Source: Cupriavidus pauculus (GTDB taxonomy: Bacteria; Pseudomonadota; Gammaproteobacteria; Burkholderiales; Burkholderiaceae). From it: DNA of 64,000 nt. The stretch covers positions 124,001-188,000 of the forward strand of contig NZ_BPUO01000004.1 of the NCBI RefSeq assembly GCF_022179805.1. The letters are read 5' to 3'. The notes beneath the pieces were generated by a model, which saw only the letters and a program-made list of their open reading frames with translations, was not told the origin of the DNA and searched no databases. Positions 18,590 through 25,689 of the stretch are shown here, piece by piece. Every line of letters starts with the position of its first letter. Within the stretch, counting starts at the first letter, position 1. A program made the translations under genes and the position numbers.

Positions 18590-19288
18590 ATGTCGAACGC
18601 CAAGCTGCAAGTCCTGACCCCGCGTAACAGCCAGCTGATCATCATCGACCACCAGCCCCAGATGGCCTTCGGCGTGCAGTCGATGGACCGCCAGACCATG
18701 AAGAACAACGTGGTGGGCCTGGCCAAGGCAGCAAAGATCTTCGACGTGCCCACCACCATCACCACGGTGGAAAGCGATTCGTTCTCCGGCTACACCTACC
18801 CCGAACTGCTCGACGTCTTCCCGGGCAAGCAAACGCTGGAACGCACCTCGATGAATTCGTGGGACGACCAGAAGGTGCGTGATTCCCTGGCCGCCAACGG
18901 TCGCAAGAAGATCGTCGTGGCCGGCTTGTGGACAGAGGTCTGCAATACGACGTTCGCCCTGAGCGCGATGCTGGAAGGCGACTACGAGATCTACATGGTG
19001 GCCGACGCCTCGGGCGGCACCACCAAGGAAGCGCACGACTACGCCATGCAGCGCATGATCCAGGCCGGCGTGGTGCCGGTCACCTGGCAGCAGGTGCTGC
19101 TGGAATGGCAGCGCGACTGGAAGAACAAGGAAACGTACGACGCCGTGACCGGCCTGGCCAAGGAACACTCGGGCGCCTACGGCATGGGCATCGACTACGC
19201 CTACACGATGGTGCACAAGGCCGCGCAGCGCACGCAGACCGCACACGAGTCCATCGCCCCGGTGCATGCACCGGTGATCGAGTACTAA
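18590..19288 (+). CDS. Isochorismatase-family cysteine hydrolase
   Basis: Protein of 232 residues. The catalytic triad region is visible: the aspartate in SQLIIIDHQPQMAFG, a lysine in GRKKIVVAGLWTEVCNTTFA and the nucleophilic cysteine in TEVCNTT. The DASGGTTKEAHDYAMQRMIQ block follows. It resembles YcaC-like hydrolases, a cytoplasmic subgroup whose substrates are mostly unknown. ATG at 18590 has CCGGAG upstream. A strong terminator follows the gene, so it is monocistronic. Confidence 0.85.
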   Translation: MSNAKLQVLTPRNSQLIIIDHQPQMAFGVQSMDRQTMKNNVVGLAKAAKIFDVPTTITTVESDSFSGYTYPELLDVFPGKQTLERTSMNSWDDQKVRDSLAANGRKKIVVAGLWTEVCNTTFALSAMLEGDYEIYMVADASGGTTKEAHDYAMQRMIQAGVVPVTWQQVLLEWQRDWKNKETYDAVTGLAKEHSGAYGMGIDYAYTMVHKAAQRTQTAHESIAPVHAPVIEY

Positions 19289-19321
19289 GCTGACCGAACC
19301 GAACGAACTGATCGAACCGAC

Positions 19322-19375
19322 AAAAGGGCACGAGCGGGCCATCTCCTTGGATGGCATTTTCGTGCCCTTTTTCTA
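19322..19375 (+). terminator. Rho-independent terminator of the hydrolase gene
   Basis: AAAGGGCACG (19323-19332) pairs with CGTGCCCTTT (19361-19370), followed by TTT. An inner hairpin GCCATC/GATGGC lies within the loop (19338-19355). Confidence 0.85.
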
Positions 19376-19430
19376 TTCGCGCAATTTATTCGGTGGATTA
19401 GTAATGTGGGGTCCACCACGGCCCCCAAAA

Positions 19431-19447
19431 ATCATTCGACGAATGAT
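19431..19447. repeat. 17-bp palindrome
   Basis: ATCATTCG-A-CGAATGAT is a perfect 8-bp inverted repeat with a 1-nt centre, typical of a dimeric regulator's operator. Binding factor unknown. Confidence 0.6.
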
Positions 19448-19501
19448 GTGCCGAACGTGTGCTTTTGGCTCGCTGGGCCATCGCCGCGCGTTGTTCCCTT
19501 C

Positions 19502-19548
19502 GAAGCGCCAAAGCGTATACGCGGTATACGTATACGCTTTTCGCGCTT
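19502..19548. repeat. Long dyad built from CGTATACG motifs
   Basis: The left arm GAAGCGCCAAAGCGTATAC (19502-19520) mirrors the right arm GTATACGCTTTTCGCGCTTC (19529-19548 region) with one mismatch and small offsets. It contains CGTATACG at 19514-19521 and 19529-19536 plus GGTATACG at 19523. The same octamer flanks the rep promoter iteron (25520, 25548) and recurs in the iteron array, which links this site to the origin. Confidence 0.65.
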
Positions 19549-19968
19549 CACCGCACTTGCGCGGCTTCACCTTGGCAGATGCGCGAACCCTGCACGCGAC
19601 ACCCAAAGCGTACTCACTGCTGCGTATGAAATTCCTTTTAAATCAATGACGCGGAATGCGATGTGCGCTGAAGAAAATTTGTCGTTTTCGATGCGCTTCG
19701 AGGCGCATTACCAGCGACCACGAAGGCTCGTGTTCCTGGCCTTGGCAAGGGTGTCGTCACCACGACGCATGGGTACCTTGAGACGCAGGCCAGGGTCGTG
19801 ACGCAACATCAGTCGACATGGGATGAATGGAGCCTGTCGATTGAAAGGCCCCAACATTCGTTTGCTGGATTTCATCGCTTTCGTCCCGCCGCCTGCCGAT
19901 GACGCCCCTTCCGCTCTGCTAGCTCCCTCAGCGCTGTGCCTGCCGCCTCTCGCCCGCCTCTACCTGCG

Positions 19969-20010
19969 CCCGTCTCCCGCAACGCGGGAGAGGGGGCGGG
20001 GGGTGAGGGC
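19969..20010. repeat. REP-like palindrome
   Basis: CGTCTCCCGC-AAC-GCGGGAG followed by AGGGGGCGGGGGGTGAGGGC. It matches the repeat family found at 36.1, 38.9 and 47.5-47.7 kb. Confidence 0.7.
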
Positions 20011-20340
20011 AAAAGGCCTCTGCTTGCCGCCGCATCGCCCGTACACCCCCGCCGCATCTCATCTACCCGCACCCCGTCCTAGCCCACGATCAGCCTGAAA
20101 CCCTTCCCCCAGCCAACCACGTCCCACTTCAGCCAGCCATAGCCATGTGCGCCACCTTCCATTAAAATAATTTGCATTGCATTTCCATGTGCAGAATGGG
20201 CCGGTTCGATTCAGACATGGAAAAATCCGGTTGCAAATCAGTCACTTAGAACGATTTCCGGATATGGGCAGCACACAACACCTGGCACGACCCGAAGTCG
20301 GTCGGCAATCACCAGAAAGAGAAGAACAGGATGCAAAGTC

Positions 20341-21942
20341 ATGGCCGATGATCGCGACACGCTAGCAGCCACCAAGCTGACGCGCACCGAATTCGCGGTG
20401 GTTCGAGCCTATGCCCAGGGCATGCGGCCGGTCGATATCGCCAACCGCTACCTGCTCGATCCGGACGATGACGACGACCTGACGGAGCACCAGGCCATCC
20501 AGCGAATCCTGGCGCTGCGGGACCGGCTGGTGCAGTTTGCGCTACAGCACGATCGGCCCGACATCGCCGAGATGTTCGAGGCGCTGCGTGGCCGATCCGA
20601 CACCGGCATGTCGCGTCGCGTGGATGCCCTGTCGTCCATCGAGCAGCTTGGACAGGGGCGGCCGCTGCCGTCCCATCGGGTGTCGCTGTGGTTTGGCCCC
20701 AATCTGGCCCGCAGGCTGGTTGCCGCCGATATTCACAGCATTGCCGACCTCGTGACCCTGGCCAATCGGCGTGGCAGCAGCTGGTGGCGCCATGTGCCCC
20801 GTATTGGCCGGAAATCGTGCGAAACCATTGTCCGGTGGCTGGCCAACCAGCAGGCATCGTTCGATATCAAATTGCGGGAATTCGTCCAGACGCCCGATGC
20901 CTATGTGCATAGAAGGGGGCTCGACGTCGCCGCATTGGGTACGGCAATGCGGGTGCCGGTGCCGCTCGAATCGATGCGGGTGGCGCCAGGGGCCACATCC
21001 CGCGAGGTCGAACTGGCCGGAGATCTGCATCGGGTACGCGAATGGTTGAAAGCCAGGGAGGCGTCGCCAAACACCTGGAAGAGCTATCGGCGCGAAGCCG
21101 AGCGGCTACTGCTCTGGGTAGCCCGGAACGGGCGCACCCTGCGTGCCCTGACGCCTGACGATCTGCTTGCGTATCGATCGTTCCTGGCCGACCCGCAGCC
21201 CGCCGACTTCTGGTGCGGACCAGCGGGAGCCCGTGACAAGGCCCATTGGCGGCCGTTCGAGGGGCCGCTGCGTACCAGTTCCTGCGAGGCCGCGATGCGC
21301 GTCGTCCGGGCGCTTCTGCGCGCGATCCGCGGCGAGGATGAGCCCGGCATTCCGGCACACCGGCGGGGGCGGCGGCCTGCATCGGGCGATGTTTCCGAGG
21401 CGGAAGCCTTGGCTTCAACAGATATGGTGGAAACGTCGCAGACAAGTCCAGTCATCCCCGTGGAGCGATTTCTGGCGTGGCTCGCCAACGATGCCGATAC
21501 ACCTCAACAACGTGCCGCACTGGCGGCCGCACTGCTGATCGCCCGGCATGGCTTCCGGATGGTCGAGTTGCCCACGATCCGGTTTGGGCAGCTCGTGCCT
21601 GACGGAGAAAGTTGGCGGCTCAGATGTATTGCGAAGAGTGCCTCGCGGGCCGGCGACATCGATATAAGCCCCGACGTCTGGCTGGCCTTGTTGGCGCACT
21701 GGCGCGACCGACTGTTGGATTGGGATGACCAGGCGCCGGGTTGGCGCCCTGACGCGGCGTTGCTGGCGCCCGTCGATTTTCCCGAAACGGAGCGCGGTCG
21801 CGCCAAGCGGGCCCACGACTCAGCGGGCTATTCGGCCAGTGGCCTGGACCGGTTGCTGCGCGCAAGCTGGCGGCGATTTGTCGCCGCGCACGACGATGTG
21901 CCGGAGGACTTCACCCCGCGACAGCTGCGTTTTTCGTCCTGA
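20341..21942 (+). CDS. Tyrosine-recombinase-like protein, C-terminally truncated
   Basis: Protein of 533 residues. An N-terminal region of about 220 residues includes a helix-hairpin-helix-like part (ADIHSIADLVTLANRRG, VPRIGRKSCETIVRWL). A SAM-like core-binding domain follows (REWLKAREASPNTWKSYRRE). The catalytic-domain start is visible: box I arginine 406 in ARHGFRMVELPTIRFGQL and a lysine in RCIAKSASRAGD. The frame stops at FTPRQLRFSS, in the HxLR box, with Arg527 where His is expected; the second His/Trp and the nucleophilic Tyr are absent. No other frame continues the domain. It ends 9 bp from parB and converges on it. It may bind DNA without cutting. Confidence 0.75.
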   Translation: MADDRDTLAATKLTRTEFAVVRAYAQGMRPVDIANRYLLDPDDDDDLTEHQAIQRILALRDRLVQFALQHDRPDIAEMFEALRGRSDTGMSRRVDALSSIEQLGQGRPLPSHRVSLWFGPNLARRLVAADIHSIADLVTLANRRGSSWWRHVPRIGRKSCETIVRWLANQQASFDIKLREFVQTPDAYVHRRGLDVAALGTAMRVPVPLESMRVAPGATSREVELAGDLHRVREWLKAREASPNTWKSYRREAERLLLWVARNGRTLRALTPDDLLAYRSFLADPQPADFWCGPAGARDKAHWRPFEGPLRTSSCEAAMRVVRALLRAIRGEDEPGIPAHRRGRRPASGDVSEAEALASTDMVETSQTSPVIPVERFLAWLANDADTPQQRAALAAALLIARHGFRMVELPTIRFGQLVPDGESWRLRCIAKSASRAGDIDISPDVWLALLAHWRDRLLDWDDQAPGWRPDAALLAPVDFPETERGRAKRAHDSAGYSASGLDRLLRASWRRFVAAHDDVPEDFTPRQLRFSS

Positions 21943-21951
21943 TGCCTGAGG

Positions 21952-22968
21952 TCAGAGCAAGGTCTTGTCCAGCCCGAAGCGGGCCTTGAGCACCTCGAGC
22001 AGATCTTCCCGCGCATTGCGGTCGGTCAGTTGGACGTCCAGCATGATCCGGCCCGAATCCCATTCCTTGATCGTGCCGAGCAACTGGCCAGACTCAGTGC
22101 GGATCTTGTACTGCCGGCTGATTTCCTTGACCTTGCGCGACTTGCCTTCCTGGGCCTGCTTGCGGATCGACTCCACCTCGCGGCTCGACAGGCCATCGTT
22201 CATGATCCGCGACGCGAGATCGCGCGTGCGATCTTCCCCGGCAATCTTGAAGTACAGCGTCAGTTCGTACCCTGCCGCAATGCCGATGGCGCTGGGGCGC
22301 TCGCGCATCACACCGATCACCGACTCGGGCAGCTTGAGCAGCGCCAGCGTCTTGTTCACCGTGCCGGCGGACATCCCGGTCAGCTCGCAGATTTCTTCTT
22401 CCTTCTGGACCTTGCCCTCGTCGAGCAGCTGGCGCCAGGCAATCGCATTGTCCAGCGCGGACTGGTCCGAGCGCTGCTCGTTCAGCAGGAACGACAGCCG
22501 GTAGAAATCGAGGTCGCTCAGGTCGTCCTCGATAAAGCACTCCATCTCCAGCTTGCCGGCCGACGCCAGTGCACGCTTGCGATAGTGGCCGTCGATCAGG
22601 ATGTAATGCCCGGGCCGCGTGGGGTCCGGTGCGGCCAGACCAGGCGTCTTCTGCCCGTGCGTGGCGATGGATGCGGCACGTTCCTGGACGACGGCCGGGT
22701 CATAGATGCGCCGGGCGTTGAACGGGTTGTCGTGCAGGTTGGCGATAGGCACGCGGATCAGCTGTCGCCCTTCAATGCCCGCCGTCGCACTTTCAGCGCT
22801 GAAAGTGGCCGTCGCCACCGCCGCACGCTGAGACTGCAGCAGGCCATTGGGATGGTCCGACAGAGCGGCTTCCGCACGCGCGAACCGGTCGATCGCGTCG
22901 CTGCGGGTTTTTTCCGCCGCCATGCCGGCAAGCATGCCGGCTTTGAGGCTTTTCAATTTTGTTGCCAT
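21952..22968 (-). CDS. parB: ParB partition protein
   Basis: Protein of about 338 residues. The N-terminal ParB/CTPase domain contains VPIANLHDNPFNARRIYDP, then HYILIDGHYRKRALASAG. The helix-turn-helix is EEEICELTGMSAGTVNKTLA. A linker and a C-terminal dimerisation part end LLEVLKARFGLDKTLL. ParB binds parS, loads and slides as a CTP clamp, and with ParA segregates the replicon. ATG at 22968 is 4 nt after the parA stop; an alternative TTG at 22980 would overlap parA. The gene contains a parS-like palindrome in its own coding sequence (22790-22805). Confidence 0.93.
   Translation of the reverse strand: MATKLKSLKAGMLAGMAAEKTRSDAIDRFARAEAALSDHPNGLLQSQRAAVATATFSAESATAGIEGRQLIRVPIANLHDNPFNARRIYDPAVVQERAASIATHGQKTPGLAAPDPTRPGHYILIDGHYRKRALASAGKLEMECFIEDDLSDLDFYRLSFLLNEQRSDQSALDNAIAWRQLLDEGKVQKEEEICELTGMSAGTVNKTLALLKLPESVIGVMRERPSAIGIAAGYELTLYFKIAGEDRTRDLASRIMNDGLSSREVESIRKQAQEGKSRKVKEISRQYKIRTESGQLLGTIKEWDSGRIMLDVQLTDRNAREDLLEVLKARFGLDKTLL
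22790..22805. promoter_or_regulatory. parS-like centromere site 1 (inside parB)
   Basis: CTTTCAGCGCTGAAAG is a perfect 16-bp palindrome that extends to 20 bp (CACTTTCAGCGCTGAAAGTG, 22788-22807). An identical 16-mer lies just upstream of parA. It encodes ParB residues reading TFSAES. Two identical palindromes within a par operon are the expected form of parS. Confidence 0.8.
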
Positions 22969-22972
22969 CTTA

Positions 22973-23629
22973 TTACTCAATCAGGGACAAGATTTCGTCC
23001 ACCATCATGTCGACTTCCTGGATCGCTTCGCGCGCGCCCGGCACACCGTGGACCGTGCAACCCATGGCCAGACACTCGCGGAAAGCGGAGCGCGAGCCAA
23101 CCATCGAATTCAGCAGCGGAACATCGCCATCGTCACCAAGGATCTCGATTGCCTGCCGGGCAATCGACACGCGGCGCTGGACCATGTTCGCCATCACGCG
23201 AATCTGGAGCGATTCGTTCTGGACCTGCGCGTGCTGGGCGAGCGTCTTGGCTGCCACGGCGGCCCAAAGGTCAGGCGGCGACGGCACCACCGGAATGATG
23301 GCCAGATCGGAAATCAGCAGGGCGCTGGACGGAGCGGCCGAGTGGACGGCTGGCGGGCAATCGATAAGGATGTAGTCGTAATCGTGAACGAACTTGCGGA
23401 CTTCGCGGTGCATGGCACCTCCCGAAGGCGCCAGCCCGATCACGGATGCCGGAAACGGCCTTTCGTCGGTGGCCTGAGCAGCCCAGCGCGTTGCCGTGCC
23501 CTGCTCATCCATGTCCACCAGCATGGAACGCGCCCCCCGTAGGCCCAATGTGCCAGCCAGGTGCATGCTGACGGTGGTCTTTCCGCAGCCGCCCTTCTGG
23601 TTGAAAACGGTGATGATTTTTGCTGCCAC
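22973..23629 (-). CDS. parA: ParA partition ATPase
   Basis: Protein of about 218 residues. The deviant Walker A is FNQKGGCGKTTVSMHLAGTL, Walker A' is SMLVDMDEQGTATRWA, and Walker B is YILIDCPPAV. It is a small type Ib-like ParA without an N-terminal DNA-binding domain. GTG at 23629 (giving MAAKIITVF) is preferred because GAGG lies about 7 nt upstream; a GTG at 23639 is also possible. It is co-transcribed with parB. The parS-like palindrome directly upstream (23641-23656) overlaps the leader and could mediate ParB autoregulation. Confidence 0.93.
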   Translation of the reverse strand: MAAKIITVFNQKGGCGKTTVSMHLAGTLGLRGARSMLVDMDEQGTATRWAAQATDERPFPASVIGLAPSGGAMHREVRKFVHDYDYILIDCPPAVHSAAPSSALLISDLAIIPVVPSPPDLWAAVAAKTLAQHAQVQNESLQIRVMANMVQRRVSIARQAIEILGDDGDVPLLNSMVGSRSAFRECLAMGCTVHGVPGAREAIQEVDMMVDEILSLIE

Positions 23630-23640
23630 TTGGGGCCTCA

Positions 23641-23656
23641 CTTTCAGCGCTGAAAG
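23641..23656. promoter_or_regulatory. parS-like centromere site 2 (upstream of parA)
   Basis: CTTTCAGCGCTGAAAG, identical to the copy inside parB at 22790. It lies 12 bp upstream of the preferred parA start, in the leader. Confidence 0.82.
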
Positions 23657-24045
23657 CGCGAATGATGGTGTTCAATCAAGGCGCAACTTTAGCCAATCCA
23701 AACATGGGCTACAACCCATTTTCGAAAATTTAAATATTTAAATTGGCTCGTTCGTGCGCTTGATCAGGACACCCAGACACCGAAATAGCCGGAAGTGTCA
23801 GAACCCGGCTACCTCAACATTGCGGGATTCTTCTTCTTGAAAAGCGGTACAGAATGCGCCTAAAGTAAAGGTAGTGCGCATTACGCCGCACATGACACCG
23901 CAACACAATGTGGTTATGATCGCTGCTACAGTCGAGTCAAGTCGTCTCTACTCGTTGACTTCCGTTCGGTATCTACGAGACCCCAGCGTGCTTGAACGGT
24001 TGTTTTGCGTTTTGTAAAACGAACTTGCTTCGAAAGGACTTTCTT
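23657..24045. other. par/csp intergenic region with A+T palindrome
   Basis: About 390 bp between divergent parA and csp. AATTTAAATATTTAAATT at 23727-23744 is a perfect 18-bp palindrome of A and T only, in the most A+T-rich stretch of the replication region. The right half forms a leader of more than 100 nt for the cold-shock gene. Promoters for both genes must lie here. Confidence 0.55.
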
Positions 24046-24249
24046 ATGGCAACCGGTACGGTCAAGTGGTTCAACGAGACCAAGGGCTTCGGCTTCATTA
24101 CTCCCGATGACGGCGGCGCAGATCTCTTCGCTCACTTCTCGGAAATCCAGGGCTCGGGTTTCAAGACGTTGAAGGATGGTCAGCGCGTGACGTTTGAAGT
24201 CAAGCAAGGCCCCAAGGGCCTGCAGGCTTCGGCGATCAAGCCCGCCTGA
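24046..24249 (+). CDS. Cold-shock domain protein 1
   Basis: Protein of 67 residues starting [23 protein letters not shown]1 (KGFGFI) and RNP2 (DLFAHF) single-stranded nucleic-acid-binding motifs are present. It is an RNA chaperone of the CspA family. ATG at 24046 follows GAAAGGA. It lies between parA and rep and has its own terminator. The presence of a cold-shock gene in a replication/partition block is noteworthy. Confidence 0.93.
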   Translation: MATGTVKWFNETKGFGFITPDDGGADLFAHFSEIQGSGFKTLKDGQRVTFEVKQGPKGLQASAIKPA

Positions 24250-24300
24250 GGCGAACCACTGCAGTCTCCGGACGGTCGCCGATGTGACTGACCGGTAAGC

Positions 24301-24331
24301 AAAAAGGGCAAGCGTTCAGCTTGCCCTTTTT
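24301..24331 (+). terminator. Rho-independent terminator of csp 1
   Basis: AAAAAGGGCAAG (24301-24312) pairs with CTTGCCCTTTTT (24320-24331) around a 7-nt loop. The flanking A and T runs could let it work in both directions, also for the leftward rep gene. Confidence 0.88.
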
Positions 24332-24385
24332 GTTTGTATCGCTGGCGCCGCGCGCTTTCGCCGTGATGCGCCGGCGTGGCCGCGT

Positions 24386-25480
24386 TCAGCCGAGCTTGCG
24401 CACGCTGGTCCGTGACGGCTGCAGGATCAGGGCCTTTGACGAGTCGGCATCGACCTTCGCGCCTGGATACACCACCAGCACGTCCTTCAGTGCCTTGCGG
24501 AACAGCGCCCGGAACTTCCGCTCGCTCTCCGTTTCGGTTCCGAACTGCATTTGCAGCGCTTCCCACGGGATTTCCGTGCGGCGCTGGATCGTGAAGAAGC
24601 GATAGGTCAGCCAGGAATAGACATCGAGCGCAAACGGCGACTGCTTTAGCGCCTTCAGCGCGCGCATGTCCACCGGCACCGGCCGGTTCACCAGCTCGTT
24701 GAAAAACGGCTCGGACAGCACCACGAAGCTCTCGAACATCGAGCCCTGGCCTGGCTGCATGGGGTCCCACCACGTCGAAAGCTGATCGGCCAGTAGATAA
24801 CCGACCCGATCAATCGACAGCGGCTCATGGCCGGGTGGCTGATTGGGCACAGGTGTCGACTTGTTCTGCACGATGGCGATCGTGGCGGAAAACAGCCGGA
24901 TCATCTGCTGGCGCACCAGGGTCATGGTGCCGCGTTTGCCGCCCGTCGCCATCGGAATGCCGAGGTTGTACATGAACTCGGACAGCGAGTTGCCCAGCGA
25001 GATGCGGCGGTCCTCCACGGTGCCCGTGAACTCGCCCCGCTTCTTCTTGGCCATGATCTCCTTGCCGATCCAGGCCAGCATCAGCCGCGGATAGGAGCCA
25101 TACGGGTAGCCAAGCGACACCGTCTCGGAAACGAGCTTCTGCCGGCCGTTGGACGCCTTTTCCGATCGCTGCTGCGTGAAGTAGCCAGGCTGGATCATCA
25201 GCGAAATATTGCCGCTGGTACGCGTCCATACCGGTGGCGCACCCTTGGGCGCGCGATAAGGCAGCGTGACCTGCACACTGGCACGGCTCAGGAAGCCTAC
25301 CTCGCCGCTTTGCCAGGCATCTTCCCGCTCCATTGCCTGGGCTTCGTCGAAAAGTCGCTGGAATTTCTCGGACGGAACCACGAGGTTCTCGTTGCCGGGA
25401 ACGATGATGCGGGACGGTTCTGCGTCCGCTTCCAGGACTGTGCGTTCCCCCTCGGAGGCCATAGAGCGTTTGATCGACAT
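24386..25480 (-). CDS. repA: Replication initiation protein (plasmid RepA_C family)
   Basis: Protein of 364 residues. Its blocks resemble the plasmid-encoded RepA family (PF04796) of Burkholderiaceae chromids and megaplasmids: GYPYGSYPRLMLAWIGKEIM, ISLGNSLSEFMYNLGIPMAT, LVRQQMIRLFSATIAI, LKQSPFALDVYSWLTYRF and LFRKALKDVLVVYPGAKV. It should bind the iterons to the right and recruit host DnaB. An inverted iteron flanked by CGTATACG sits in its promoter (25520-25555), so autoregulation by Rep is likely. The order parB-parA-csp-rep-iterons forms a compact replication block. Confidence 0.88.
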   Translation of the reverse strand: MSIKRSMASEGERTVLEADAEPSRIIVPGNENLVVPSEKFQRLFDEAQAMEREDAWQSGEVGFLSRASVQVTLPYRAPKGAPPVWTRTSGNISLMIQPGYFTQQRSEKASNGRQKLVSETVSLGYPYGSYPRLMLAWIGKEIMAKKKRGEFTGTVEDRRISLGNSLSEFMYNLGIPMATGGKRGTMTLVRQQMIRLFSATIAIVQNKSTPVPNQPPGHEPLSIDRVGYLLADQLSTWWDPMQPGQGSMFESFVVLSEPFFNELVNRPVPVDMRALKALKQSPFALDVYSWLTYRFFTIQRRTEIPWEALQMQFGTETESERKFRALFRKALKDVLVVYPGAKVDADSSKALILQPSRTSVRKLG

Positions 25481-25519
25481 ATTGATGGGCTTCGGATTAC
25501 CCGCCTTTGTACGCGATCA

Positions 25520-25555
25520 CGTATACGTTGTCACGCAGAAACGGGTACGTATACG
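25520..25555. promoter_or_regulatory. Putative rep operator: inverted iteron flanked by CGTATACG
   Basis: An inverted iteron, CGCAGAAACGGGTACG (25534-25549), lies 54 bp upstream of the rep start. CGTATACG flanks it on both sides (25520-25527 and 25548-25555). This is the expected place for Rep autoregulation. Confidence 0.7.
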
Positions 25556-25689
25556 TGTTTATCTCGTGTCGCCCGATTGCCACGGTCGCTCTGCAAGCCG
25601 TGATGTGAAGTCCCCCGGCGTCTCAGGGTTGGCAGTCTGGTTTGCCTGGCCGGGAATCCGGCGATTGGCAGGATGACGGCCACACGGTG

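Larger units (their letters stand above)
19376..20340. other. Non-coding region left of the recombinase-like gene
   Basis: Almost 1 kb without a supported gene. It holds a 17-bp palindrome (19431), a long CGTATACG dyad (19502-19548), a REP-like palindrome (19969) and an A+T-rich stretch at about 20160-20240 that probably contains the promoter of the recombinase-like gene. It forms the left border of the replication region. Confidence 0.5.

Noticed and set aside
19969..20010. Rho-independent terminator
   Set aside because: The hairpin lacks a T tract and belongs to the REP-like family seen elsewhere in the window.
20341..21942. Integrative element with attachment sites
   Set aside because: The recombinase lacks catalytic residues, and no flanking tRNA gene or direct-repeat att sites were seen.
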